NCBI GenBank assembly: GCA_026929865.2
Contig: CM049404.1
Span: forward strand, 26,913,501 to 26,977,500
Source of the DNA: Hyperoplus lanceolatus
Lineage: Eukaryota; Chordata; Actinopteri; Uranoscopiformes; Ammodytidae
Reading direction: 5' to 3'
Length of the DNA: 64,000 nt
The position numbers and the translations under genes are program-made. Below the pieces are notes generated by a model. It did not search any database. It saw only the letters and a program-made list of their open reading frames with translations, and was not told where the DNA came from. Of this stretch, positions 28,368 through 39,562 are shown piece by piece. The first letter of the stretch is position 1. Every line of letters starts with the position of its first letter.

Positions 28368-28504
28368 AAACATGTGAAGAGCCCTGTGACGTTTTGACCT
28401 GCGAGTTAGCCTTCCACAGCGAAAAGGCTGAGGTCTCCTCCCTTCTTCCCCTCCTCCGTTCTCTCCGTTTCCTCTGGCGTTTCCTCGCGGGCCCGTTCAA
28501 AAAC
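28368..28504 (+). other. plxna2: plxna2 5' untranslated leader of the first coding exon
   Basis: The 3' splice site is inferred from the pyrimidine run TTTTCTTGTTGTCTTTTCCAG ending at 28367. No other AG follows a comparable tract before the start codon. Mammalian PLXNA2 has, as far as I recall, a non-coding first exon upstream, and this arrangement fits that; the upstream exon could not be located. The leader is pyrimidine-rich in its second half. It is also open in the plexin frame for all 45 codons from 28370 but has no in-frame ATG, so it is read as untranslated. Confidence 0.6.
28372..28377 (+). promoter_or_regulatory. Start-stop upstream ORF (ATG TGA) in the plxna2 leader
   Basis: An ATG followed at once by TGA lies five bases inside the predicted leader exon, with A at -3. 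Start-stop elements are known in other genes to hold initiating ribosomes and lower translation of the main ORF. It matters only if the acceptor at 28367 is used. Its activity here is inferred. Confidence 0.4.
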
Positions 28505-29719
28505 ATGGAGGGCCGGCGGGCTTCACGCAGGACTTCATCATCATCATCGTCATCACGTGATCCCAAAGTAGGAGCTACGGCTGTTCTGCTAGGCCTCTGG
28601 TTCTTGGCCATACCTGCCTGTTGCGACTTGCAGACATTCACTAATTTCCACCCCGAACGTCGGGACTGGCTTTTCAACCACATGACGGTTCACCAAACCA
28701 CGGGGGCATTGTACATCGGAGCGGTCAACCGTGTGTACAAGCTCTCGGGCAACCTGACCCTCCTGGTGTCCCACGATACAGGCCCGGAGGATGACAACAA
28801 AGCCTGCTACCCCCCACTGATAGTCCAGCCCTGTTCTGAACCCCTGGTCTCCACCAACAATGTCAACAAGCTTCTCCTCATTGATTACTCCCAGAATCGC
28901 TTGCTGGCCTGCGGCAGCCTCTACCAGGGTGTCTGTAAACTCCTCCGATTGGATGATCTCTTCATCTTAGTGGAGCCCTCCCATAAAAAGGAGCACTACC
29001 TTTCCAGCGTCAACCAGACCGGGACCATGTACGGGGTCATCGTGCCGTCACAAAACCAAGATGGCACCCTGTTTATCGGCACAGCGGTGGATGGCAAGCA
29101 GGACTACTTTCCCACCATCTCCAGTCGAAAGCTGCCCCGCGATCCCGAATCTTCTGCCATGCTCGACTACGAACTGCACACCGACTTTGTGTCCTCCCTC
29201 ATCAAGATACCGTCAGACACCCTGGCGCTGGTGTCCCATTTCGACATCTACTATGTGTACGGCTTTGCCAGCGGCAGCTTTGTTTACTTCCTGACCGTGC
29301 AGCCAGAGACGCCGGAGAACAGCATGTCGTCTAGTGGATCCACCAACGATCTCTTCTACACGTCGCGCATCGTTCGTTTGTGCAAAGACGATCGCAAGTT
29401 CCACTCCTACGTCTCTCTGCCCATCGGGTGCATCAAGAACGGCATAGAGTACCGTCTGCTGCAGGCCGCCTACCTGGGCAAGCCTGGCCGCGTCCTCGCC
29501 GCCTCGCTCAACATCAGCGCCGGGGATGACGTGCTCTTCACCATCTTCTCCAAGGGCCAGAAACAGTTCCACCGGCCGCCGGACGACTCTGCGCTCTGTG
29601 TGTTCACCATCAAAGACATCAACGCACGGATCAAGGAGCGCCTGCAGTCCTGCTACCAGGGAGAAGGCAACCTGGAGCTCAACTGGCTGCTCGGGAAGGA
29701 CGTGCAGTGCACCAAAGCG
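28505..29719 (+). CDS. plxna2: plexin A2, first coding exon (signal peptide and most of sema domain; codons 1-405)
   Basis: This exon encodes the N-terminus of a class A plexin, a cell-surface semaphorin receptor used in axon guidance. Residues 1-21 are a basic, serine-rich leader (seven serines at 11-17). Residues 22-40 are a hydrophobic signal peptide, and the sema domain runs from about residue 45 onward. Blocks recognised from memory of plexin A2 are [75 protein letters not shown] and [15 protein letters not shown]. Plexins A1 and A4 differ at these blocks, so the paralogue call is firm. Cysteines lie at 101, 110, 136, 144, 293, 309, 365, 383 and 402, with N-glycosylation motifs at N83, N170 and N336. 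The ATG has a strong context (A at -3, G at +4) and gives an N-terminus like human MEQRRPW. The exon ends in phase 0 at GCG|GTGAGT. No break was seen. Confidence 0.96.
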
Positions 29720-29760
29720 GTGAGTAACAGTGATTTAAACACATTTACACATGGACACTT

Positions 29761-29964
29761 AAAGGTGTATTCAGCTATTCTGGAGAATGCTTTTTCTCAA
29801 AATCACTTACTGTCAAAATCATTGAATATCTAAATACCTTCAGTACAGCCTAGACTCTGTTTGCTCTAGTTTACAGAGCCCAGGCTGTGTATTAACACCA
29901 GCAACATTGTGAGGAGATATTCACAGATTTTGAACAAACATTCTCTAGAATCGCTGACCCCACC
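29761..29964. mobile_element. Palindromic MITE, copy 1 (internally shortened)
   Basis: The left arm begins AAAGGTGTATTCAGC and the right arm ends CGCTGACCCCACC. Inner arms CAGCCTAGACTCTGT and ACAGAGCCCAGGCTG face each other across a short loop. TTAA precedes the left end (29759-29762, sharing the first two A's). It starts 41 bases after the splice donor of the first plxna2 coding exon. It belongs to the same family as the copies at 43656, 48361 and 62731. Confidence 0.85.
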
Positions 29965-31210
29965 ATTCATGTACCAACAGTAGGCACTTCGAATTTATGG
30001 ACAATATGGACATTATTATTATGACTGAAATATGCATTTTCCATGTGATGAGACTGTACTGATATTTCCATGTTTATACACAACGACCAGCTGACCAAAG
30101 CTGCTCTTATTGGAGAATGCTAATTATTATTTACACTTTTCGGTCTTGCGCATCATTGGAAACTCTAAAGTGAAGCAAAATCTCACCGATTTTAAATGGT
30201 CAGCATTCTAAAATTGGTCCAACAGCATCGACGTCTAGTTTTCCCTCCCTTAAGTTACGGTAGTAAATAATAGGGGGAATGACCAGAGCTTCTCAATGAG
30301 CCCAGAAACCACAGCTCAAATTTGAGGGCGTATGCTGTGATGAAAACAAACAACAGTCAACAGGAAATGCTTTTGACTGCCTACCGTAGCACACTCTTGT
30401 GTGTTATCAACTGATTCTCACTCTACATGTAATTATGTCAAATTGTTCTGCGGCTCCGAAATCAAGACAACATCCACTTTCAAGATTATTTCAATCAGAG
30501 ATAAGTATAAATTAGGGACGATTTATTTTTTCTTTGCAACCATCAAAGTGATAACATTCTCCTTGAGCAATATACAAATAAACACACTCTCCCCTCGGTC
30601 CCCTTCAGAGGAGTAGTCGAGGGTTGTCTCAAGTTACTCTCCTTCAGATATTAGCACAGATCACACACAAACCAGTCTAATACTTCTCAAAACCCCAATT
30701 ATCCTATAATACAAGGCCATGTATCTGCTACATGTTGTCAAGTAGAATTAAGTGTCTTGATTTCCACTCATTCCCACGAGGCCACAGTCCTCTGTGCTTG
30801 CCTTCTTTAATTGCTAATAAGGAATGTATGAATATGAAAATTAATGACTAGCTGAGTGTATGACTAGTCACCTAAAGTGTGTGTGTGTGGGTGATGTATG
30901 TGGTATATGCCTGAATGTGTGTATGTGGTAAAATGCTTGTGTGTGTTTTTGTGTGATGGAGCTGTGTTGTGGGTCTTAATGACATCCCCTACTCCCAATG
31001 CGATGAGAGCCACTGATCAGCATTCTTTGTAGCCAATCCCCACAGGTCTTTCAATTGACCGCTCTTATTAAAATCAGTAGATTCCCCATTAGCGCAATGT
31101 CAGAAGTGATTGTCAAGAGGCGAGAGAGACATTATCTGGAACTAACGGTGCTTGGTTTTAAAAAGCTAGCTGAGGAGATGAGGTTGGAATGAAGTAGAGT
31201 AGGCGGAAGT

Positions 31211-32030
31211 AAGGCAAGGCAAGGCAAGGCAATTTTATTTATAGAGCACATTTCAGGCACAGGGCCACTCAAGGTGCTTCACAGGGTTAAAATCAAATAA
31301 AGAATACAAATACAAAAAAAGGAACACATTTAAAACATGGATAAAAATACAACATTTAAATAAAATAATTAAAACATTTTACAAAACAAAAAAAAAAAAA
31401 AAAATTACAGGTTAGAAGGGAAACAAGAACGTTTTGAGACCCGATTTAAAAGAGCTGAGAATCTCAGCGGACCTCAGACTCTCTGGCAGTCCGTTCCAGA
31501 CATTGGGTGCATAAACGCTGAATGCCGCCTCTCCCTGTTTAGTCCTAGCTCTGGGGACTTTTAAAAGACCTGTCCCAGACGACCTAAGGGCTCTGGGCGG
31601 CTCATAACGTATCAGCAGATCAGTAATATATTTTGGCCCTAAACCATTTAAGGCTTTGTAGACCATCATCAATATTTTAAAATCAATTCTTTGAGTGACA
31701 GGAAGCCAGTGCAAAGACCTAAGAACTGGGGTAATGTGATCTACTTTTTTGGTCCTAGTGAGGACTCGAGCAGCAGCGTTCTGAATTAGCTGAAGCTGGC
31801 TGATTGATTTTTTTAGGAAGGCCTGCAAAGACACTATTACAGTAGTCAAGTCTACTAAAAATAAATGCATGGACAAGTGTTTCTAAGTCAGGCTGAGATA
31901 TTAGCCCTTTAATTCTCAATATATTTTTAAGGTGGTAGTAGGCTGACTTAGTAATTGATTTAATGTGTTTTTTGAAACTACTCCAAGATTTCTAGCTTGG
32001 TGTGTGCTTTCTAACATAACCGAGAAAGTA
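31211..32030 (-). mobile_element. L2-clade LINE 3' fragment, minus strand
   Basis: This is the 3' part of the same L2 family as the copy at 20.4-22.0 kb, in the opposite orientation. The (GGCAA)n run at 31211-31230 is the reverse complement of the (TTGCC)n tail. The longest frame, on the minus strand, encodes the C-terminal region: LQLIQNAAARVLTRTKK, LRSLHWLPVTQRIDFK and GEAAFSVYAPNVWNGLPE. Over the last 130 residues it differs from the other copy at 15 positions. Homology continues to about 32020 (the block encoding HQARNL in the other copy), with a small deletion there. No YADD region is present. Confidence 0.9.
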
Positions 32031-34418
32031 GGAGAACATTGCGATACGTAACTATGACAGTTCTAAAGTTGGGAGGCGTTCTTTTCTGTGGGAGCTCAAA
32101 ATAGAATGTGACTCCGGTTTCCTCAGGAGAAGTATCCCCCAATTGTCGTTACCTGCAAAGTTGTACCTCCCACTCCATTCTCAAGATGTGTGTGTGTGTG
32201 TGTAGCCACAGAGGTGAGACAATGTAACATACAGTCCATAAGTCTGTGTCCTCATGCTCAATGAACAGTCAATAAATCCATAGTATAACATGGATTATGC
32301 AGATGGATGTCAATGGATGAGGAACTCTTAAAGCCTATACAAATTAGTATTACACTTACCAACTGGATATGTACATGCTCACTCACTCACACTGCTTTAC
32401 CTGCTTGCTTGCAGTTAAATCAACAACTCGAGCACTGTGGGGCTCCTCACAAGTGCACATATGTTTAACAAATTGTTTCGCTTAATTAAACATGTTCCTG
32501 AATCTGTGTGAGTGGTATATTTTTAGAGCCCCCCCCCCGCGCCACCCCCCCCCCCCCCAGTCTCAGATCTATCAAAATATGAGGTGAATCCAGGTTAGAC
32601 AAGCCCAAGAGACTTCTATTTCTTTTGTTAACCGTAACTTTACCTGGCTTGTAGTAGTCCCGGGCGCCTTTTCCTGATTTTTCCATCGCTAACAGCAGGT
32701 AGCCAGCTAGCTCAAAGTAGAGAGAAACACTTCATTATACCCCCAGCTCTCATTCCCCTTTCTTGCGCTCTTTTTTTTTTCAAACTGTTTGTACACGAAC
32801 GGTACACGCAGGCCAAGGCTGAGGCTGAGGCTGGGAATGGAAGTATAAAGCTGAGCCAGGGGGAATTCAGACACAGCCGCCAATCAAAGATTTATCACCC
32901 AGCCGTCCAGGCTTCTACCATCTGGAGATTCACACCATCTCTTAGTCTGTAGTCCCCTACCAAGGATGGGATTCTTTCTGTATCAGTGTGTCTGTCTGTC
33001 TGTCCTAACACTATCATTCTATGCCGTTGTTTACTCATGCCTTACCCACTAATTAACCACCCGTGAGAGCAAAGGGGAGCTGTTATTGATAACTCTGACT
33101 CTTAAGAGCACATATCCTGTCACTTCTGAGTCAGCCTACACTACAATTTCCACACCAAATAGAATCATCTTGTTTAATTGACAAGATGATGTAGTCTGCT
33201 GTGGATGTTGATGCAGAGCAGAGCAACAGCAGTCCTTTCAGCATAAATGAAATATTATACTCTTTATATCGTGAGAAACTCGATAAGGATTAATCGCACA
33301 GTCTATTTTTGGTTCTCTCTGCAGCTCTGCCGTAGATGTAATTTGTAGCACATGAAATAGAAACTCGGAGACGTGGAAAATCTACATTTCCCCCTCGCTT
33401 CTTGTTAGATTTGTGATAAGGCAGAAACAAAAAAAAGAAAACCTTGCAACTAGGTAAAGAACTCAATCGCATGGTGTGCAGGAGGGGGTGGGGGGGGGGG
33501 TAATTGGGGGGGTGGGGGGTTGAGTCGGCTGCCAGGTCTGCTAAGCGTACATCATCTAAAACAATCTAGATATAATCTGGACCAAATGGTGTGGAGCCCA
33601 ACAGACCATATGTGGGATAGCTGAATGCATTTGAGGGAGTAGCGATTGATAAGCCAACGTCTGGGAGCTAGAGGCTGTTCCATCTCAAGATTGCTGCTTT
33701 TGCCTATTATTCAATCTGATTAATTTTGTGAGTGTGTCTGTACATGGCTAATCATGTATACGTTTAAAACGAGCGTAAAGCTGTTATGGATGGTCCATTT
33801 GATTTAACAACCATAAAAGAAAAAGAAAAATTAGAACCTGAGTCTTTCTTTCTTCTAGTTTTAACTCTGCACTGGAGCACTCTGAGCTATTTTGGGCGTA
33901 GAGAATAAAAGGAAATGCCATAAAGTGGGGGGGGGGGACTATATAAGAGCCAAGGCTATTATTCCCCGTCAGCATTATTGCTTCGACTCTGCTCAGTAAA
34001 ATCTGCTTAGTACTGAAAGGCTTTACGGCCATGTTGTGTAGTGAGAGGCTGAGCTACTTCCCAGAGTGGGTAATGTCACTCATCATAGTCTGCTCATACC
34101 AACCTGACAGGGACGAGGACAGAGAGGGAGACGGATGAGAAATGGATGTAGTGACAGAATTATAATTAATGAGTTGGGGTTGAAAAGAGTTGAATATACA
34201 CTCCAGTATATACTAAGAATATAAGATAATGTGTGAGCATGAGCCTATAGGATACAGTATGGAAGAAGACTGGGTCTCAGCTAACCTGGCCAGATCTCAC
34301 TTACTCCACATGGCACTTTGAGGCCACTGCCATTCAGAATGTCTCAGCTGACCCAATTCTACACCAGAAAGACCCCTGTCATACTCTTCATCCACCAACA
34401 TCCTTCTTTCTTATTTAA

Positions 34419-34818
34419 AGGAATAGTTCCACATTTTACATTTTTACTAGGCTTCAAGACAAGACACCAGAAACCATTCCTTTAATTGTGCAGAAATGGG
34501 CGAAGGTTGGTATTTGATTCTAAAGTAGCGTTAAATGCAAACAATATGGAGTGCAACATAACATGGTAAATAAACAAGTCACAGCAAGCACACGATTTTA
34601 TTAGTGATGCTGTTATGTTTATCTTCTACCGGTCAGTGGAGGCAGGCTAACGCTACCCATTGACTACCAGTATTTGAGCGAAGCTAACTAGCGATGAGCG
34701 ACCTTTGCCCATTTATCCTTCGAAACATGCTAACATAGATAATGTTATGTTTTTTGTCGCCTTGTTATGAACGCAAGAGTGGGGCAACAAGCTAAACATA
34801 TATTTTCGACCTATACCT
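34419..34818. mobile_element. Non-autonomous DNA transposon with TTAA target duplication
   Basis: TTAA lies directly at both ends (34415-34418 and 34819-34822). The left end AGGAATAGTTCC and right end GACCTATACCT form a short imperfect inverted repeat. The element between the TTAA sites is 400 bases long. The interior has no open frame of note. TTAA duplication is typical of the piggyBac superfamily; assignment beyond that is not possible here. Confidence 0.7.
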
Positions 34819-35212
34819 TTAAGCTAGACTATAGGAAATAGTTAAGTCTTTACACAAGACTAAACAGTTAAATCACAGCCTACGTTTCCCTTGTCAAACT
34901 TAATGAAACTTTATGCCGATGACTACTCTGTAATGATTCGGCAATTGCAGTCCATTCCGGCCCTTTTGGTCGCGTGGATATTTCAGGGGTTGCTTGGGTT
35001 CTCTTGCCACGTGTCTCTGCCGGCTCACACATAGTTATCATTCAGTTTGTGTCTTCTTGCAGAAGTGTGATGATAGGGCCGGGTAATGAGCCACGGTGAG
35101 AGCAAGGTGGAGCCCAGTGAGGCAGAGCTGAAACATGTCTGCCAATTGGAACAGAAAGGCAAACGTTTGTCTGGCTGCGAGACTCGCCCGCACAACGTCA
35201 CCTCGCTGACCT

Positions 35213-35276
35213 CTCTCTCTCTCTCTCTCTCTCTGTCTGTCTCTCTGTCTCTCTTTCTTTCTCTCTCTCTCTCTCA
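35213..35276. repeat. (TC)n imperfect microsatellite
   Basis: TC array with TGTC and TTTC variants, in the plxna2 intron. Confidence 0.96.
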
Positions 35277-35694
35277 GGCGGCTCACCTCTCTCGACCTCT
35301 CATTTCCGTATCCCCGGCACTATCTCCACCATATCCACAACTTTGACCGTAGCTTTCTCCCACTGTCTCACTATGTCACCTTCATCCTTCCTCTTTACCG
35401 AGCTGTCTCCTCTATAATAGTCAGCGGCTCAGCCTCTCCACTCTCTTCCTTAATACCTTATTCTCTGAGTCTGTCTATTTTTGTCACACACGGCCCATTT
35501 CATGTCGAGAGGAGTTCTATATGTTTCAATGTGACACATTTGTCTCAGTCATGATCACTCGCCTTTTTCTGCTTTTTCACTTTAATTTTTTGCTCTTGTC
35601 ATTCATTCTATAAGTTTTCAGTCTCACTTTGTCTGTGTTATTTCCCTTCATATCCATCCTTGTCTGTAAGTGTGCTGTCAATAACATAATGTAC

Positions 35695-35840
35695 AGTCAA
35701 GTCAAGTCAATTCATTTATATAGCACATTTAAAACAAACCTCAGTTGACCAAAGTGCTGTACAGAATCAAAACACAATACAAAACAACATCCTGTACAAG
35801 CAACATGAAAAATAAAAACACAAAGGAGCATAATATAATG
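35695..35840 (-). mobile_element. Retroelement 3' tail just upstream of the second plxna2 coding exon
   Basis: (GTCAA)n at 35696-35710 is followed by TTCATTTATATAGCACATTT and TTGACCAAAGTGCTGTACA. This is a common fish retroelement terminus in minus orientation. Its inner end is about 70 bases before the splice acceptor at 35911, so it lies close to the probable branch-point region. Confidence 0.65.
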
Positions 35841-35911
35841 TCAAATGTCAATGTACAGCGTTGTTAAAAAAAGGAATTTCTAAAGTATTTTATGTTTCTC
35901 TTCTTCTATAG

Positions 35912-36094
35912 CCGGTGCCTATTGACGACTCATTCTGTGGTCTGGACATCAACCAGCCCCTTGGCGGTTCCCAGCTGGTGACCGGTCACACTCTGTACAC
36001 GGAGACTCGGGATCGCATGACCTCTGTCACCTCCTACGTCTACAATGGCTACTGTGTGGCCTTTGTAGGCACCAAGAGCGGGCGTCTAAAGAAG
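35912..36094 (+). CDS. plxna2: plexin A2, second coding exon (sema domain continued; codons 406-466)
   Basis: This 183-base exon encodes 61 residues, [20 protein letters not shown] through [11 protein letters not shown]. They continue the plexin A2 sema domain directly from QCTKA of the previous exon. In human plexin A2 the same junction reads [24 protein letters not shown], so the exon order and phase (0 at both ends) agree with the vertebrate gene. The acceptor is a pyrimidine stretch ending TTCTATAG|CCG, and the donor is AAG|GTGAGT. C414 is the next sema cysteine. The reading frame stays open about 50 bases past the donor, but those codons do not resemble plexin. The next expected segment (IRADG..., then the end of the sema domain and the PSI domain) was not found before the window ends. 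Confidence 0.96.
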
Positions 36095-38537
36095 GTGAGT
36101 GCCCACTTTGCTTTTGCCTCATCCAGTCCACCGCATACATAGGTTCTGCCCATGTGGTCCACTGTGCAGATGCTGTGTGTGAAGTAGTGGTCCTTAATTC
36201 TCTGTGGATGGATGGATCATGGTCACACAGGGAAACGTATCTCCTTCATATTTAATGCCCGCTGTCAAAGCGTCAGAGAAGGGGGGAAAGGGCGACGGCT
36301 AGCTCGCTGTAGTTGTCATTACTGGTTCCTTGTTAAGTGAGCTCCAGTGTTGCACTGTAGAAGAACCTGCATTGGCCCATTAATTTTAATAGGCCCCTTT
36401 CAGCCCGGTGGCCCGCTGAGAAGGCAAAGGAGAGCGAGAGCACACCCATGCAGTAAACCTCATATAGTCTTGGCTATAGAGGATTCCGCGCTACAGAGGG
36501 TTAAGGTGCTGCTGGCCAGTTAATAATGAGAGAATTCACCACCTCAGCCACAGAAGGGTTTTAAGTGTCTTCTCTCACTGACAGAGTTGAATAGTCGGGA
36601 GATTGAGTGTTATGGACTGGGTTTGGCTGGTACGTTAATATACGGTTTTATTTTGAGAATATCTCTGCACATCTGTGTGTGAAACTACAGTAGTTCCACA
36701 AAAATAATGCATTGTTTTCATCTAATATTGTATCGTGATGAAACCAGCGGTTGACACTCCTAATGTGGAGTGAGATTGTCAGTCACACTAATCTATGTTA
36801 TGCTGATTAATTACAATGTTCAGGCTTTGACATCATCCCAGACAGCTGATGTTTAGACTATATGTCCAATTTTAATGACGCGTTTGAATGCAGATGCTAT
36901 TTGTTTGTGTGGATGCATACAATGTCTCACCATAGCAGTTGAGGGAGCTTTCTTGACTACATTTAGACAGCTGGTTGATGAATTTGTCAGTACCCGCTGG
37001 GATGCTCCTATCAAGGGGCTGCCTTTTTGAATGACAGCAGGAGTATGTCACAGGGCCATAACCGGCTCATAAAGTGGTCCCTCCCCCCTTCCCACAGCAG
37101 CTGCATGAAGCTCGATGGGAGATACTGAAAAGGAGAGTTTGCTAAAACCTATTTGATGGCTCTTTTTGTCAAGTTATTTGATACTTCAAGCCTGGCATTG
37201 CAACACAAATGGCGGCAGCCTGCCTGGGTTATTTTGGTCTCCATCTATTTATAATTAAATCAATACACCAATCAGGCTGCGACGAAGAGAATACTCCTGC
37301 ATTGTAAAGTCCCAGCTTGTTTGAGCTGTTTAATAATTTAGCTCCATGTTTCTACTCTGTTAAATTAGATGGGACATGAAATGGTGTTTTCCCCACTGTG
37401 TTGCTGTTGCTTGCATATTATTTTTATATTCTTGCATCCTGTAACACTAGTTTCTGTAGCTGCCGCCTGCTTTGAATCCATGCAAAATGGCCTCTGCGTG
37501 CTGCTGTGTGCTTTGGCTCGCTCCTCAGAGGGGCATGACTGTAACCACAGTAACGCTAACATTAAACCAGGATATGAGTAGGGCACCTAGAGAATGGGAA
37601 ACCACTGACCAGTTGGCTAGGGCAAAAAAAAAAAAATTTGTAGAGCACTCAAGCATAGAGACAGATGCACATCAAAACAGCATATGGTAGTCGTACCACT
37701 TGCACGGACAGAAAACATGAGCAAACTTTCCAGCAAGGAGTTTCATCTGATTTGTCGACATCCTAATTCGTTATAAGCCTCTCGGTGTGTGGTAGCTTGG
37801 TCGAGAAAATGCAGCTTTCAAGTAGAAGTACTCTAAATACATTGGTTTTACTTTAGCAAAAGATGGCAAGAGCATTAGCCCACATTATGTATTTTGAAGC
37901 TATAAGAGAAGGCAGTGATCAATGTTAAGAGTAATGAAGAATTGATTATCTGGCTCTCAACACAACATTAAAAAAAAACGCAGACTATTTGGATTGCAAG
38001 TTTTCACTTCTGCTCTTGGTCTGTTTTTGGCGTGTGTATAGCAGGGATGTTGAATTAAGAGTTTGACAGACTTGAACCCAATTTGTTCGCTATCACGTGC
38101 TTAAAAAAAGGGACTACTACCTACCACTGCTGCAAACATTTGCATGCAGGCTCGTTATTTGACGTGGACTAGTCCTGATTTGCATGCACGCACATGATCC
38201 AAAAATGCACTGTCCCTGTAATGTGCATGAAAAAGAACACAATTAACCCTCTGTTGCACTACATAGCTGTCAGCAGTGTGGAAAAAAGAAAGCATTACGT
38301 TTTTCAAAACTTATGAATAATCAAAAAATGATACAAGACAATAGTGGTAAAGGAGGAGAAGTGGTTTGCCCACTGCCATTGTGTGTTTTTATATGTGTCT
38401 GAAATATGCACTTGTTTACATTGAGGGTGCTATATCCAATCAATCCCTCAGGTGTCAAAGGGAGGGCAGGGGGATAGGGTGACCTGATGAACAGTTGCTG
38501 AAGCGCCGCTGCAGAAGGCTGACAAGCTCCTGCAGAG

Positions 38538-38540
<3 letters not shown>

Positions 38541-38624
<84 letters not shown>
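38541..38624. repeat. (TG)n microsatellite
   Basis: Pure TG array. With the CA array at 38986-39059 it forms an inverted pair about 360 bases apart. Confidence 0.98.
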
Positions 38625-38627
<3 letters not shown>

Positions 38628-38747
38628 AAGACACATAGGCAGAGAAGGGAATGCTGTTGCAGACTTCATTCAAAACTGTGCGTAGAAAAGACACTTTTGC
38701 TGCCTTCACTGTTCCATTCCGTTACCGCTTTAATGCAACCGAGAGGG

Positions 38748-38755
38748 ACAGACAA

Positions 38756-38787
<32 letters not shown>

Positions 38788-38788
38788 A
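38748..38788. repeat. (ACAG)n tetranucleotide repeat
   Basis: Tandem GACA units with two early ACAA variants. It lies between the TG and CA arrays. Confidence 0.96.
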
Positions 38789-38983
38789 GTGGGAAGGGGT
38801 GTGGTGTGTGTGGGGATGCACGGTTTGGTGTGGGAGCCATGATGAGGAAAAATAAGAAAAAAATAAGAGGCAGAGATAGAGGGGAGAAGGTAGGAAGGGA
38901 CCGTTGAAATGTGAATTTAGTGCCGCCAAAGAAATCGTGGCTGCACCGCTGCCTGTAATTGGATTGGCTCCCTTCCCAAAGAC

Positions 38984-38985
<2 letters not shown>

Positions 38986-39059
<74 letters not shown>
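38986..39059. repeat. (CA)n microsatellite
   Basis: Pure CA array of about 74 bases. Confidence 0.98.
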
Positions 39060-39062
<3 letters not shown>

Positions 39063-39411
39063 CCCTCTTCCCCATTCAATCCCGCTCCCACCTCACCCCC
39101 CTCTCTTGTTCTCCCTGCAGACCTGTATATGCTACTGTTTCCTGGGCTTTGCCGGAGCATGGCAAAGCAAGAGGGATAGTGTTGGCCAAATGCCGCTGCC
39201 TCTGGCCGGCTTTTGCAAGGGGATTGATGGGAGGACAAGGGGTTAAGAGGGTGGGGGAGTAAGCAGACACTAAGGTGGAGAGAATGCATATATAGTGGAC
39301 ACAATAGCACTACAATACAGTAGTGAGCATTGTAGTAGTCACACTCACATGTAATGTGTACAGGGTGTAAAACCATTTCATTTGACTGGTGATGTAGGAT
39401 CGATTAAACTA

Positions 39412-39562
39412 TCCCTGCATTCCAATACCCATACTTCCATTCTATTTACTAAGCCAGAAGATATAGGATTTCCCAAAACATGCATGTCAAATGCAGTATG
39501 CCAAAAATACCCGGATGTCCTAATAATACATCCCATTGCATTTTGTAGTATGCAAACCAGCA
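39412..39562. repeat. Probable interspersed repeat fragment
   Basis: Blocks such as TGCATTCCAATACCCATACT, GTCAAATGCAGTATGCCAAA and TAGTATGCAAACCAGCATAC look like a dispersed teleost element of unknown class. No terminal inverted repeat or tail was confirmed. Confidence 0.4.

Larger units (their letters stand above)
29720..35911 (+). other. plxna2: plxna2 intron between the two coding exons
   Basis: A GT-AG intron of 6192 bases with donor GTGAGT at 29720 and acceptor CTATAG at 35911. It contains the palindromic MITE copy at 29761, the minus-strand L2 fragment at 31211-32030, a TTAA-flanked element at 34419-34818 and a retroelement tail at 35695-35840. Between these, roughly 29965-31200 and 32031-34414 show only AT-rich sequence, short TG runs near 30880-30950 and homopolymer C or G tracts at about 32528-32558 and 33484-33522. 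No coding signal was seen in them. Confidence 0.9.

Noticed and set aside
28247-28504. An N-terminal extension of plexin A2 from an upstream in-frame start
   Set aside because: The frame is open, but the only in-frame ATG (28259) has a poor context and lies before a strong splice acceptor. The sequence does not resemble plexin, and the start at 28505 matches the vertebrate N-terminus.
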